The notes: a model not told the origin generated them from the sequence alone. DNA of 64,000 nt from JBKCUI01 sp052161605 (GCA_052161605.1 CP197409.1); one strand, 5' to 3'; counted from the first letter of the stretch, positions 9,562 through 16,270 are shown. A program made the numbers and translations.

Positions 9562-10412
9562 CTCTCTCCACGCGTCGTTATATCGCCACCGCCGTTCCCG
9601 GCAATGTCAATGGACTCCCTGTTTATGCCGCAATTTGTAATCAAAAGCGCTCTGGCCAAAACACGAAACGGCAACTCGGCCACTTTCTAGGCATGCTCGA
9701 GGGGAGCCCTTTGTATGCGATCTCAAGCTGCGAATTTCCCCAAATGGGGCGTTACCTCATGCGGTATGTGGGAGGAACCGATCTGCCGATCTACGCCTTG
9801 GTCTGTTGTGAGCAATCCTCCAGTGGAACCTCCGGCTCATCTGGCTCGAGTGGTTCATCTGGCTCATCTGGACCGAGCGGTAGCAGTGGCTCGAGTGGCT
9901 CATCGGGAAGCTCGGGACCAAGCGGATCCTCGGGGCCGAGTGGCAGCAGCGGCAGCGTTGGCTCGAGTGGCAGCAGCGGCTCATCGGGCAGCTCGGGGCC
10001 AAGCGGATCCTCAGGAACAAGCGGCAGCAGCGGTTCCAGTGGCAGCGCCTCAGGAAGCCAGTCCGGTTCTTCGGGCTCGTCCGGATTCTGTCCTGATTTG
10101 TGGATCGCGGTCTTTTTCGAAGGGCCGTCGGGAGGGCTTTGCACGGAGCCACCTGGAGCGGTTCAAGTTGGTGCCATCAGGAACGAATGCATTGCGATGT
10201 ACGGCGAATACACCTTCTGGGCCTTGTGCTCGAAAGAGCGACCTGCGGACTGTTACTTTCCCAATGTCATCTTTAGCTATTTGAAATGGTATCAAGGGGC
10301 AGATCCCAGGCAACTCGCCGTGGACTTGGGAATTCCACCCCAATGCTATCAAGAGATGAATGCGATCCCCAATTGCTGTAACGAAGATCCCCCTTTGGAG
10401 CTAGGTGAATAA
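9558..10412 (+). CDS. Ser-Gly-repeat protein, probable flexible tail/adhesin component
   Basis: 284 aa from ATG 9558 (ATGA overlap with the previous stop). Residues ~90-185 are an almost pure GSSG/GPSGSSG repeat, a long flexible linker. It separates an N-terminal Cys-containing domain (YALVCCEQ before the repeat) from a C-terminal Cys-rich domain with about nine Cys (FCPDLWIAVFF, PNCCNED). The Ser-rich linker is a plausible O-glycosylation acceptor, since the next gene is a glycosyltransferase. No signal peptide. DNA of the repeat is itself a low-complexity array of GGCTCGAGTGG-like units, prone to length change. Confidence 0.55.
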   Translation: MTLSTRRYIATAVPGNVNGLPVYAAICNQKRSGQNTKRQLGHFLGMLEGSPLYAISSCEFPQMGRYLMRYVGGTDLPIYALVCCEQSSSGTSGSSGSSGSSGSSGPSGSSGSSGSSGSSGPSGSSGPSGSSGSVGSSGSSGSSGSSGPSGSSGTSGSSGSSGSASGSQSGSSGSSGFCPDLWIAVFFEGPSGGLCTEPPGAVQVGAIRNECIAMYGEYTFWALCSKERPADCYFPNVIFSYLKWYQGADPRQLAVDLGIPPQCYQEMNAIPNCCNEDPPLELGE

Positions 10413-11719
10413 TGGCCAGTTGCACGGAAGCCAATCCCGAGATGACTCCCGACGAGATGGTGGAACTCATCGCGCATTGTCCTCCTGGGCCTTGGCCCAA
10501 CGGATGGGGCACATGGGATAACACCATCCAAGCCCATCAGCGAATGGTTGACCAGTTCCTCGACCAACTTAAGCCCAGTCGTGCTACTTACACTCAAGAG
10601 CGAGGTATTGTCATCGCCGGGGGAGGTCTCAAATACTTTCCAAGCGTGTGGGTGAATGTGAATCTGCTGCGTCATTTTGGCTGCACGCTTCCGATTCAGC
10701 TTTGGTACCTCGGCGACGCCGAAATGGATCCTTACATGAAACGGTTGCTCGAACCACTTGGTGTCGCATGCATTGATGCCCGCGAGATCGAGAAAGAGCA
10801 CCCTTGCCGGATCCTCTGTGGTTGGGAACTGAAACTCTTTGCAACACTTTACTCGCCGTTTGCCCAAGTGCTCTTCTTGGACGCCGACAATGGGGTGGTG
10901 TGCGATCCCACATATCTGTTCGACTGCGGGGAGTACCAACGCCATGGTGCGGTTTTCTGGCCCGACTACGCATGCTGGACCCTCAAGCCCGGAGTGTGGA
11001 GCATATTCGGGATGGATGATATGGCAGAACCCGAAGTGGCTGAGCACGAACGTGCCTTCGAATCAGGACAATACCTCATCGACAAACGTCGCTGTGATCG
11101 CGAATTGCGATTATCTCTGTTCTATGCCGAACACTCAGATTTCACCTTCCAGCATGTCTATGGGGACAAGGAATGTTTCCATCTGGGGTGGCGACGATTA
11201 GGTTCGGAATACGCGATGCCTTCGGCCGGTCCTGGCTGGAATGTTCACACCATCGTGCAATACGACTTCCGTGGTCAGATGGTTTTTCAACATCGCTGCC
11301 AGGACAAATGGCGCTTCGGGGGGAATCGGTTCGTGGACTCACTAGCTAACGAACAGCTTTGCTTCGACTTCGTTCAGGACTTAGCCTCCCAATGGAGCGG
11401 TGTCCTCTGGAGAAACGAACAGCCGACTCCTAGCGAACAAACTTACATCGATGCCCTTCAGGGCAAGCGAGCCATTTACAAGCGGGTCGGCTACGACGAG
11501 CGTGTTTTACGATTTGAGGGAGATCGAATGATCGGCGAGGGGGCAGCCGAGTGCGAACGCTGCTGGCATGTCAACCAGCTAGGTGACGATGTTGTGCTGA
11601 CGCTATCTCGGCTGGATCGACCCACGTGCCATCTACGAAGACGCGATGAGAAAACCTGGACGGGGCAATGGCTCGAGTATGAGCGGATGCCCATCGAACT
11701 GATTTTTCTGGATTCTTAA
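10412..11719 (+). CDS. glycosyltransferase, putative mannosyltransferase (Mnn/alpha-1,3 type)
   Basis: 435 aa. The region GIVIAGGGLKYFPSVWVNVN (residues ~65-84) and the metal-binding LFLDADNGVV (DAD at ~157-159) are typical of the putative mannosyltransferase family related to fungal Mnn1. The enzyme would transfer a sugar from a nucleotide donor to a protein or glycan. It starts at TAATG overlapping the Ser-Gly gene's stop and is followed by an FkbM methyltransferase. I infer a virion-glycosylation pair acting on the Ser-rich or collagen-like tail proteins. The C-terminal ~100 residues are a beta-rich domain I do not recognise. Confidence 0.75.
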   Translation: MASCTEANPEMTPDEMVELIAHCPPGPWPNGWGTWDNTIQAHQRMVDQFLDQLKPSRATYTQERGIVIAGGGLKYFPSVWVNVNLLRHFGCTLPIQLWYLGDAEMDPYMKRLLEPLGVACIDAREIEKEHPCRILCGWELKLFATLYSPFAQVLFLDADNGVVCDPTYLFDCGEYQRHGAVFWPDYACWTLKPGVWSIFGMDDMAEPEVAEHERAFESGQYLIDKRRCDRELRLSLFYAEHSDFTFQHVYGDKECFHLGWRRLGSEYAMPSAGPGWNVHTIVQYDFRGQMVFQHRCQDKWRFGGNRFVDSLANEQLCFDFVQDLASQWSGVLWRNEQPTPSEQTYIDALQGKRAIYKRVGYDERVLRFEGDRMIGEGAAECERCWHVNQLGDDVVLTLSRLDRPTCHLRRRDEKTWTGQWLEYERMPIELIFLDS

Positions 11720-11738
11720 CTTTCGGGAGGTACCCGCT

Positions 11739-12461
11739 ATGTCGTTCCCAGCTTGTTACCAAGTCTACGGTCGTGACTTCTACATTGAACCAGCGAGCGC
11801 TCAGTTTGCCAATGCGGTCTTCCAAGATGAATACCAAGTTGATGTGTTGCGAGCTCACCAAGTGCGAACCATAGTGGACATCGGTGCCCATGTGGGCAGT
11901 TTTACCGTCTTGTGCCATCATTACTGGCCCGATGCTCGGATCTTAGCGGTCGAGCCTCATCCGGAAAGCTTCGAGCTCTTGGCGCGTAACACGGCTCACA
12001 TCCCGAAAGAAAAGCTGACACTGATTCATGCCGCGGTCTCTCGGGAGAGCGGCCGTTGTATTTTATCGTCACCCGTCTCGCACAGTCGCGTAAGTGAATA
12101 CGTTCCCCAAGTGTGGGAATCTCTCGAACCGAGACCTGCGGATTTCGGTCTACAGGTCGATGCAATCACCCCGAAAGATCTGTGGAAGCAGCTCGTCGAG
12201 GTTGGCATGGATGAGGTGGATTTACTCAAGCTCGATTGTGAGGGGGCCGAGTACTTGATCATCTCGGAACTCTCGGCCTTGGGGCTCATGGAACGCATCG
12301 GCTGGATTCGCGGCGAGTGGCACAGTCGCAAAGACAATCTTATGCTTGCCGGCTTTCTGGCTCAGACACACGTCTTCCATATTGATCCGAATCCACCGCA
12401 TTCCGTAGGAATGTTTGTAGCGCATCGGATTATGGCGGCAAGTATTCAGCCCGATAGTTGA
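11739..12461 (+). CDS. FkbM-family SAM-dependent methyltransferase
   Basis: 240 aa Rossmann-fold methyltransferase. The SAM-binding motif I is TIVDIGAHVGSF (residues ~46-57), followed by the acidic motif ILAVEPHPESFELL. The FkbM signature LLKLDCEGAEYLII lies near residues 165-178. FkbM enzymes O-methylate sugars or small molecules; next to the glycosyltransferase it probably caps a transferred glycan. RBS CGGGAGG lies just before ATG 11739. It is the last gene of the tail transcript. Confidence 0.85.
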   Translation: MSFPACYQVYGRDFYIEPASAQFANAVFQDEYQVDVLRAHQVRTIVDIGAHVGSFTVLCHHYWPDARILAVEPHPESFELLARNTAHIPKEKLTLIHAAVSRESGRCILSSPVSHSRVSEYVPQVWESLEPRPADFGLQVDAITPKDLWKQLVEVGMDEVDLLKLDCEGAEYLIISELSALGLMERIGWIRGEWHSRKDNLMLAGFLAQTHVFHIDPNPPHSVGMFVAHRIMAASIQPDS

Positions 12462-12884
12462 CCAGATTTACGCTTATGGTTCCACAAACTTCGTTCTAAG
12501 TGCACGGAATCCGATCGTATTCTGGATACTTTTGGCGACCTCATGTGTTTAATCCATTGACGATATTCGTCTGCGATTATTTTCGCGAACTAGAAAATTC
12601 AGCGAACCAATGCAGGACAAGAGCGTCTATATCTGCAGCACGCGACGAATGGGGTCGCGGAACAAGGAATCTGAAGAGCAATCAATCACTGGATACGAGA
12701 TCATGACTTCAATACGGCCCAGTTACTTAAGGTCAAAACTGACCGAACGATTTAATGGATATGAGGGTTGTATCGTGTCGCAAGACGCGAATACGCTCCG
12801 CTCTGCCCATTATTTCGGGCATCCACAGCGGAGGTAACACTGGGTTGGTCTTGATGGGCCAGTACTAACGAAGCAACGTTGGCG
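12462..12884. other. non-coding spacer between tail module and tRNA array
   Basis: About 420 bp with only short overlapping open frames that lack ribosome sites or recognisable residues. It separates the last tail gene from the tRNA array and probably contains the array promoter, but I see no convincing -35/-10 pair. Confidence 0.5.
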
Positions 12885-12920
12885 AACCCGGTGTGACCCC
12901 AAAGTGACACCGGGTTTTTT
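12885..12920 (+). terminator. strong intrinsic terminator
   Basis: Perfect 10-bp stem AACCCGGTGT/ACACCGGGTT with a 12-nt loop, followed by TTTT. It ends transcription coming from the tail module just before the first tRNA gene. Confidence 0.8.
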
Positions 12921-12951
12921 CGTGCCTATTTCCAGTGTTTTACATACAGAT

Positions 12952-13023
12952 GGACTGGTAGCTGAGACGGTATAGCGCTGGCCTGAAGAGCTGGAGAGGA
13001 GGGTTCGAGCACCTCCCAGTCCA
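12952..13023 (+). tRNA. tRNA-Phe(GAA)
   Basis: Acceptor GGACTGG pairs with CCAGTCC; anticodon loop CTGAAGA between CTGGC and GCTGG. One mismatch in the T stem. No encoded CCA. First gene of the array. Confidence 0.8.
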
Positions 13024-13094
13024 CTGAATGCGTTGCTTGCAAAAAACACTTTGAGAATAACTGCGCTAGAGGTGCGCACCTACATAACCAATAT

Positions 13095-13167
13095 GGCTCG
13101 TTCAACTTCTGGTGAGGTTGCTGGTCTTTCAAGCCAGCTAGGTCGGGTTCGAATCCCACACGAGTCA
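13095..13167 (+). tRNA. tRNA-Glu(TTC)
   Basis: Acceptor GGCTCGT/ACGAGTC with one G-U pair; loop CTTTCAA on a CTGGT/GCCAG stem. CCA not encoded. Confidence 0.85.
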
Positions 13168-13181
13168 CTGACATAACTAAT

Positions 13182-13249
13182 GGGCTTGCCGACGGGTCGG
13201 CGCTTTGACTTGCAATCAAGGCTTCAGGGTTCAACTCCCTGCAGGTCCA
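13182..13249 (+). tRNA. tRNA-Ala(TGC)
   Basis: Acceptor GGGCTTG/CAGGTCC with wobble pairs; loop CTTGCAA on TTTGA/TCAAG. Short D arm. CCA not encoded. Confidence 0.8.
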
Positions 13250-13263
13250 CTGACAAAAAGATT

Positions 13264-13336
13264 CGGGCAGAGGTGCAGATGGGAGCACGCCTGCTTTGGG
13301 AGCAGGAGGATCTCGGTTCGACCCCGAGGTGCCCGA
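13264..13336 (+). tRNA. tRNA-Pro(TGG)
   Basis: Outer acceptor CGGGCA/TGCCCG; loop TTTGGGA on a perfect CCTGC/GCAGG stem; canonical T loop. Confidence 0.85.
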
Positions 13337-13347
13337 CTTTACGAGAT

Positions 13348-13419
13348 GGTAGTCGAGGGCTGGTTGCCCATACCCGGCTGATAACCGAGTCTCGCTGAGT
13401 TCGATTCTCAGGTCTACCA
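13348..13419 (+). tRNA. tRNA-Ile(GAT)
   Basis: Acceptor GGTAGTC/GTCTACC (6 of 7 pairs); loop CTGATAA; T arm CTGAG/CTCAG. Confidence 0.8.
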
Positions 13420-13493
13420 CTGAAAAACCAACAACCAAGGGATACACGATGCAATCACTTAGTCGCTTGAAACGCATAGCCATAACCATTCAT

Positions 13494-13565
13494 GAGGTTG
13501 TGGTGTAGCGGTAGCACAGCGGACTTTTAATCCGCAAAGCGTGGGTTCGAATCCCACCGGCCTCA
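13494..13565 (+). tRNA. tRNA-Lys(TTT)
   Basis: Acceptor GAGGTTG/CGGCCTC; perfect GCGGA/TCCGC anticodon stem with loop CTTTTAA; T arm GTGGG/CCCAC. Confidence 0.9.
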
Positions 13566-13572
13566 CTCATCA

Positions 13573-13645
13573 CGGCGTGTAGCTCAGTGGTGAGAGCGGC
13601 GTCCTTATAAGACGTGAGTCGAAGGTTCGATTCCTTCCACGCCGA
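13573..13645 (+). tRNA. tRNA-Ile(TAT)
   Basis: Perfect acceptor CGGCGTG/CACGCCG; loop CTTATAA. A UAU anticodon for AUA is uncommon in bacteria, which normally use a lysidine-modified CAU tRNA. Confidence 0.85.
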
Positions 13646-13666
13646 CTCGGAAGACAAAACACAAAT

Positions 13667-13739
13667 GGGATTGTGGCAGACAAGGTAATGCACCGGACTC
13701 TTAATCCGGTCGATGTGGGTTCGATACCCACCGATCCCA
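13667..13739 (+). tRNA. tRNA-Lys(CTT)
   Basis: Acceptor GGGATTG/CGATCCC; perfect CCGGA/TCCGG stem with loop CTCTTAA; T arm GTGGG/CCCAC. Confidence 0.9.
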
Positions 13740-13751
13740 CTGAATAAATAA

Positions 13752-13822
13752 GCACTGATGGTCTAGTGGAATGACACCGCTTTCGTAAAGCGGCTGCGTG
13801 AGTTCGATCCTCACTCGGTGCT
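13752..13822 (+). tRNA. tRNA-Thr(CGT)
   Basis: Acceptor GCACTGA/TCGGTGC; perfect CCGCT/AGCGG stem with loop TTCGTAA. Confidence 0.9.
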
Positions 13823-13857
13823 CTTGATCTTTGACAATTTGGTTGAGCCAATAAAAG

Positions 13858-13928
13858 GCGTCCATGGTGTAGTGGTAACCCATCTCCTTGCCAAGGAGGA
13901 ATTGCGAGTTCGATTCTCGCTGGACGCT
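13858..13928 (+). tRNA. tRNA-Gly(GCC)
   Basis: Perfect acceptor GCGTCCA/TGGACGC; loop TTGCCAA on TCTCC/GGAGG. Seven bases downstream the S23-containing palindromic element begins. Confidence 0.9.
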
Positions 13929-13934
13929 TTGAGA

Positions 13935-14354
13935 GACTAAAGGTTTAAGGCTAAAGACTTCAGGAAGAGCGGAGGGAACGAATTAGTCCCGATAGAACAC
14001 GTGTAAGTTCGTCTGCGCAACTGGCCAAGGCTTCATTCGATTCCGTGTTGAGGAAACCCAACCGGTACGCAAGGGATAGTTGGTATTTGGCCTCGGATGC
14101 AGAGCCGTATGCAATGTCGAGGAACTTCAGGTAGTCAGATTGTGTCGGTCGAGCGCAGCCTTCAACGATGTTTGAAGGTACCGAGACGGCCGCACGGCGA
14201 ACTTGAGAGGTCAATCCAAATTGTTCTTCACGAGGAAATGTTGCGGTGTGTTTGTAAACCAGCAACGCAAACTGGTCTGCCAACTCAAAAGCTCGAAGCT
14301 TCGTGTGATCTCGCATTTTGTTTTCCTTAAGTCTTAAGCCTAAAGCCTTAAGTC
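13935..14354. mobile_element. IVS-like palindromic element carrying an S23 ORF
   Basis: Two ~26-nt arms (13935-13960 and 14329-14354) are inverted repeats matching at 22 of 26 positions, with the vocabulary GACTAAAGG...AAGGCT. They enclose a four-helix-bundle (S23) ORF on the minus strand. The layout is that of 23S rRNA intervening sequences, which encode the same protein inside a hairpin, but here the element sits between two tRNA genes. ORF-less palindromes with similar wording occur elsewhere in the array and may be derived copies. Confidence 0.6.
13960..14316 (-). CDS. four-helix-bundle protein (23S rRNA-IVS / S23 family)
   Basis: 118 aa, all helical. It shows the S23/TIGR02436 pattern: N-terminal KLRAFELADQFALLVY, central FGLTSQVRRAAVSVPSNI followed by EGCAR, and YLKFLDIAYGSASEAKYQLS. 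The family forms pentameric four-helix bundles with basic surfaces and is encoded in rRNA intervening sequences and near diversity-generating retroelements (Avd is a relative). The biochemical role is unknown; nucleic-acid binding is assumed. It is the only minus-strand gene in the tRNA array and is enclosed by inverted repeats, suggesting it moves with them. Confidence 0.85.
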   Translation of the reverse strand: MRDHTKLRAFELADQFALLVYKHTATFPREEQFGLTSQVRRAAVSVPSNIVEGCARPTQSDYLKFLDIAYGSASEAKYQLSLAYRLGFLNTESNEALASCADELTRVLSGLIRSLRSS

Positions 14355-14359
14355 TACAC

Positions 14360-14434
14360 TCCGGTGGGTCCTGTGTTGGTACGGGAAGGCGACTGTTAAT
14401 CGCCCAGACGCAGGTTCGATTCCTGCTGCCGGAG
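14360..14434 (+). tRNA. tRNA-Asn(GTT)
   Basis: Acceptor TCCGGTG/TGCCGGA; perfect GGCGA/TCGCC stem with loop CTGTTAA; T arm GCAGG/CCTGC. Confidence 0.9.
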
Positions 14435-14443
14435 CTTTTATGT

Positions 14444-14528
14444 GGAAGGGCAAGCCGATTGGCGACGGCACTCCGTTCGAAGCGGAGCGAGCGTTAATGC
14501 CTTGCGAGTTCAACTCTCGCTCCTTCCG
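14444..14528 (+). tRNA. tRNA-Ser(CGA)
   Basis: Acceptor GGAAGGG/TCCTTCC; perfect CTCCG/CGGAG stem with loop TTCGAAG; long class II variable arm. Confidence 0.9.
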
Positions 14529-14538
14529 CCTATCTTCA

Positions 14539-14607
14539 GACTTAAGGCTTAAGACTTAAGGCGTAAGGTTAGCAACCTTTAGTCTTTAGCCTAAAGCCTT
14601 TAGCCTC
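14539..14607. repeat. palindromic spacer (AAGG-type hairpin)
   Basis: Imperfect inverted repeat around AAGGTT-agc-AACCTT, with arms of about 25 nt built from AAGGCTTAAG-like words. It resembles the arms of the S23 element and has no ORF. Confidence 0.65.
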
Positions 14608-14610
14608 CAT

Positions 14611-14682
14611 TCGGGTGTCGGCTAACGGTAAGCCAGCTGCCTTTGAAGCAGCGGTATGAAGGTTCAACTCCTTCCGCCCGGG
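14611..14682 (+). tRNA. tRNA-Gln(TTG)
   Basis: Acceptor TCGGGTG/CGCCCGG; perfect GCTGC/GCAGC stem with loop CTTTGAA; T arm GAAGG/CCTTC. Confidence 0.9.
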
Positions 14683-14697
14683 CTTGGAAAAGATTTG

Positions 14698-14757
14698 AGC
14701 GATAAGGGGTAAGGTGTAAGCAAGAACGCGATCCTGCTTAAACCTTAAAGCTTATTC
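14698..14757. repeat. palindromic spacer (TAAGG-type hairpin)
   Basis: GGTGTAAGCA pairs with TGCTTAAACC across a short loop, and the outer AAGGGGTAAG/CTTATTCCTT bases pair partly. No ORF. Same family as the other spacers between tRNAs. Confidence 0.55.
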
Positions 14758-14774
14758 CTTACCACTTGCTTTAT

Positions 14775-14849
14775 TCCGGAGTAGCAACTGTTGGTCGTTG
14801 CGTCTGGCTCTGAACCAGAAGCTCGCAGGTTCGATTCCTGCCTCCGGTG
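14775..14849 (+). tRNA. tRNA-Gln(CTG)
   Basis: Acceptor TCCGGAG/CTCCGGT with an unpaired first position; perfect TCTGG/CCAGA stem with loop CTCTGAA. Confidence 0.85.
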
Positions 14850-14863
14850 CTGACATTTCATAT

Positions 14864-14938
14864 GGTGGTCGTCCTGTATTGGTTCAGGAACTTGGCTGTG
14901 AACTAAGTCTATATCGGTTCAATTCCGTTCGATCACCC
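14864..14938 (+). tRNA. tRNA-His(GTG)
   Basis: Acceptor GGTGGTC/GATCACC with the His-specific C discriminator; loop CTGTGAA. Confidence 0.85.
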
Positions 14939-14950
14939 TTCAACATTGAA

Positions 14951-15023
14951 GCCCTTGAATCCATCTGGTGGTGGAACTTGACTGTCGATCAAGTCGTGGC
15001 GAGTTCGATCCTCGTCAAGGGCG
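14951..15023 (+). tRNA. tRNA-Asp(GTC)
   Basis: Perfect acceptor GCCCTTG/CAAGGGC; loop CTGTCGA on CTTGA/TCAAG; G discriminator as expected for Asp. Confidence 0.9.
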
Positions 15024-15034
15024 CTTTTTCGTAT

Positions 15035-15169
15035 GGAAGACATCCGGCCGGACCCAAGGCCCGCCGCCGACCAGGTGGGAGGACAAAGGCAAGGGCCGCG
15101 GGAGCGACTAATTCGCTTGAAAACGGCTGGCGCTAATCACGCTTCGGGGTTCGAGTCCCTGGTCTTCCG
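15035..15169 (+). tRNA. oversized tRNA-Ser(TGA)-like gene with a 46-nt insertion
   Basis: Acceptor GGAAGAC/GTCTTCC is perfect, a GGCC/GGCC D stem and a T arm are present, and loop CTTGAAAA would read UCA. The anticodon stem halves GCCG (15066-15069) and CGGC (15124-15127) are separated by 46 extra bases (15070-15115) before the loop. The length of 135 nt is far above a class II tRNA. It could be an intron-like insertion or a disabled gene. Confidence 0.5.
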
Positions 15170-15186
15170 CTTTGTTTGAAATACAT

Positions 15187-15259
15187 AGTCCTGTGGCCTA
15201 GCGGCGAAGGCAACTGTCCTACAAACAGTCGATCGACGGTTCGAATCCGTCCAGGACTA
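15187..15259 (+). tRNA. tRNA-Val(TAC)
   Basis: Perfect acceptor AGTCCTG/CAGGACT; loop CCTACAA on ACTGT/ACAGT; T arm GACGG/CCGTC. Confidence 0.9.
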
Positions 15260-15261
15260 CT

Positions 15262-15331
15262 CTGGAAGTGTGAATGATGAAGTGAGAAGTTTGAAATTTC
15301 ACACTTCGAACTTCTCACTTCAAACTTCTTT
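15262..15331. repeat. palindromic spacer with 13-bp perfect stem
   Basis: GAAGTGAGAAGTT pairs perfectly with AACTTCTCACTTC, and GAAGTGTGAA with TTCACACTTC inside. No ORF; similar hairpins separate other tRNAs of the array. Confidence 0.7.
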
Positions 15332-15332
15332 C

Positions 15333-15405
15333 GGTGTGGTACGCCAACGGCTGAGCGGCTTGTCTTAGGAACAAGTGTTTGTGGGTTCGAATCCCTCCTG
15401 CACCA
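15333..15405 (+). tRNA. tRNA-Leu(TAG) with a short variable loop
   Basis: Acceptor GGTGTGG/CTGCACC; perfect CTTGT/ACAAG stem with loop CTTAGGA. The variable region is about five bases, not the long arm normal for leucine tRNAs. Confidence 0.75.
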
Positions 15406-15408
15406 CTG

Positions 15409-15561
15409 ATCAGGTTTCAGACTTCAGGTATCAGTCTTCAGTTTATGTCCTTGAGGTGTAAGGGATAGCATTCAACCCTGCGAAGGTTGCGGACCAGGTT
15501 CAACTCCTGGCAAGGATACTTCTTCTTCCTGAAGTCTGATTCCTGAAACCTGACACCTGAT
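15409..15561. repeat. inverted-repeat arms bracketing tRNA-Arg(GCG)
   Basis: The left arm (15409-15441, CAGGTTTCAG... CTTCAG words) and right arm (~15519-15561) are long imperfect inverted repeats with the tRNA-Arg gene between them. Folding the arms would display the tRNA at the tip of a hairpin. Confidence 0.6.
15447..15518 (+). tRNA. tRNA-Arg(GCG)
   Basis: Acceptor GTCCTTG/CAAGGAT; perfect CAACC/GGTTG stem with loop CTGCGAA. GCG is unusual, since bacteria normally read CGN with ACG. Confidence 0.8.
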
Positions 15562-15566
15562 GTTAT

Positions 15567-15639
15567 GGCTTGCGAGTGTGATGGATTCGCACGACGGTCT
15601 TCGAAACCGTTAGACAAGGTTCGATTCCTTGGCGAGCTA
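15567..15639 (+). tRNA. tRNA-Arg(TCG)
   Basis: Acceptor GGCTTGC/GCGAGCT; perfect ACGGT/ACCGT stem with loop CTTCGAA; T arm CAAGG/CCTTG. Confidence 0.88.
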
Positions 15640-15664
15640 CTTGGAAGGCATTGAGATGTGAGCC

Positions 15665-15712
15665 ATAAGGCGTAAGTCCATTACCAATCACTTGTTCCTT
15701 ATACCTTAATTC
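15665..15712. repeat. palindromic spacer (short TAAGG-type)
   Basis: ATAAGGCGTAAG and CTTATACCTTAAT form a weak inverted repeat between tRNA-Arg(TCG) and tRNA-Tyr. Degenerate member of the spacer family. Confidence 0.4.
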
Positions 15713-15727
15713 GCAAAGCTTTGATTT

Positions 15728-15812
15728 GGGTCGATTGGACTTGGGAGTCCAAGCTGTCTGTAAAACAGTCGCTCCTTGATGAGCAATGGAGGTTCGATTC
15801 CTTCTCGGCCCA
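15728..15812 (+). tRNA. tRNA-Tyr(GTA)
   Basis: Acceptor GGGTCGA/TCGGCCC; GCTGT/ACAGT stem with loop CTGTAAA; class II variable arm as expected for bacterial Tyr. Confidence 0.9.
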
Positions 15813-15813
15813 C

Positions 15814-15881
15814 TGCAGGCTAGTTGGGACTGAGCTGACTTTCATAAGGTCGGTAACCCGGTTCGATTCCGGGGCTTGCAA
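15814..15881 (+). tRNA. tRNA-Met/Ile2(CAT), first copy
   Basis: Acceptor TGCAGGC/GCTTGCA fully paired; TGACT/GGTCG stem with loop TTCATAA. Elongator Met or an Ile2 precursor cannot be told apart by eye. Confidence 0.8.
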
Positions 15882-15883
15882 CT

Positions 15884-15952
15884 TGCGGGTGAGCCAGCGC
15901 TCAGCTGAGCCTCATAAGCTCGGACGGCCAGGTGCGACTCCTGGACCCGCCA
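15884..15952 (+). tRNA. tRNA-Met(CAT), second copy, possible initiator
   Basis: Acceptor TGCGGGT/ACCCGCC has an unpaired first position, as in initiator tRNA; loop CTCATAA. The GGG/CCC anticodon-stem signature of initiators is absent, so the role is uncertain. Confidence 0.78.
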
Positions 15953-15959
15953 TTTATTG

Positions 15960-16018
15960 TCGACTTTCGCTCCGCGAAAGAATTGATTCTTCATGCTACT
16001 TTCGCGGAGCGAAAGGCA
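15960..16018. repeat. palindromic spacer with GCTCCGCGAAAG arms
   Basis: CTTTCGCTCCGCGAAAG and CTTTCGCGGAGCGAAAG are exact inverted repeats separated by ~20 nt, each itself containing a CTTTCGC/GCGAAAG palindrome. No ORF. Confidence 0.75.
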
Positions 16019-16023
16019 ACTAT

Positions 16024-16099
16024 GGTTGAGTACGCAAACGGGAAAAGCGATTTGGTCGAGAGCCAAATGATCTTGCAGGTTCGACTCCTGTCTCAACCA
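16024..16099 (+). tRNA. tRNA-Leu(GAG)
   Basis: Perfect acceptor GGTTGAG/CTCAACC; TTTGG/CCAAA stem with loop TCGAGAG, in which the usual U33 is C. Variable region short for leucine. Confidence 0.75.
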
Positions 16100-16110
16100 C
16101 CTTGTTTGAT

Positions 16111-16183
16111 GATCGCGTGGTCCAGCGGCTAAGACACCTGCATGACACGCAGGAAATCGAAGGTTCGATCCCTTCCGCGATCA
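16111..16183 (+). tRNA. tRNA-Val(GAC)
   Basis: Perfect acceptor GATCGCG/CGCGATC; perfect CCTGC/GCAGG stem with loop ATGACAC. Confidence 0.88.
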
Positions 16184-16194
16184 CTAGTGGTAAT

Positions 16195-16265
16195 GGTTTG
16201 TAAGTGTTCCGGGAGCACGCGTTCTTGGTAAGAACGAAGATCGAGTTCGATTCTCGAACGAACCT
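16195..16265 (+). tRNA. tRNA-Thr(GGT)
   Basis: Acceptor GGTTTGT/ACGAACC; perfect CGTTC/GAACG stem with loop TTGGTAA. Confidence 0.88.
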
Positions 16266-16270
16266 CTCAA

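Noticed and set aside
9820..10090. CRISPR-like or tandem DNA array in the GGCTCGAGTGG region
   Set aside because: It is the coding sequence of a Ser-Gly repeat; units are contiguous, with no spacers.
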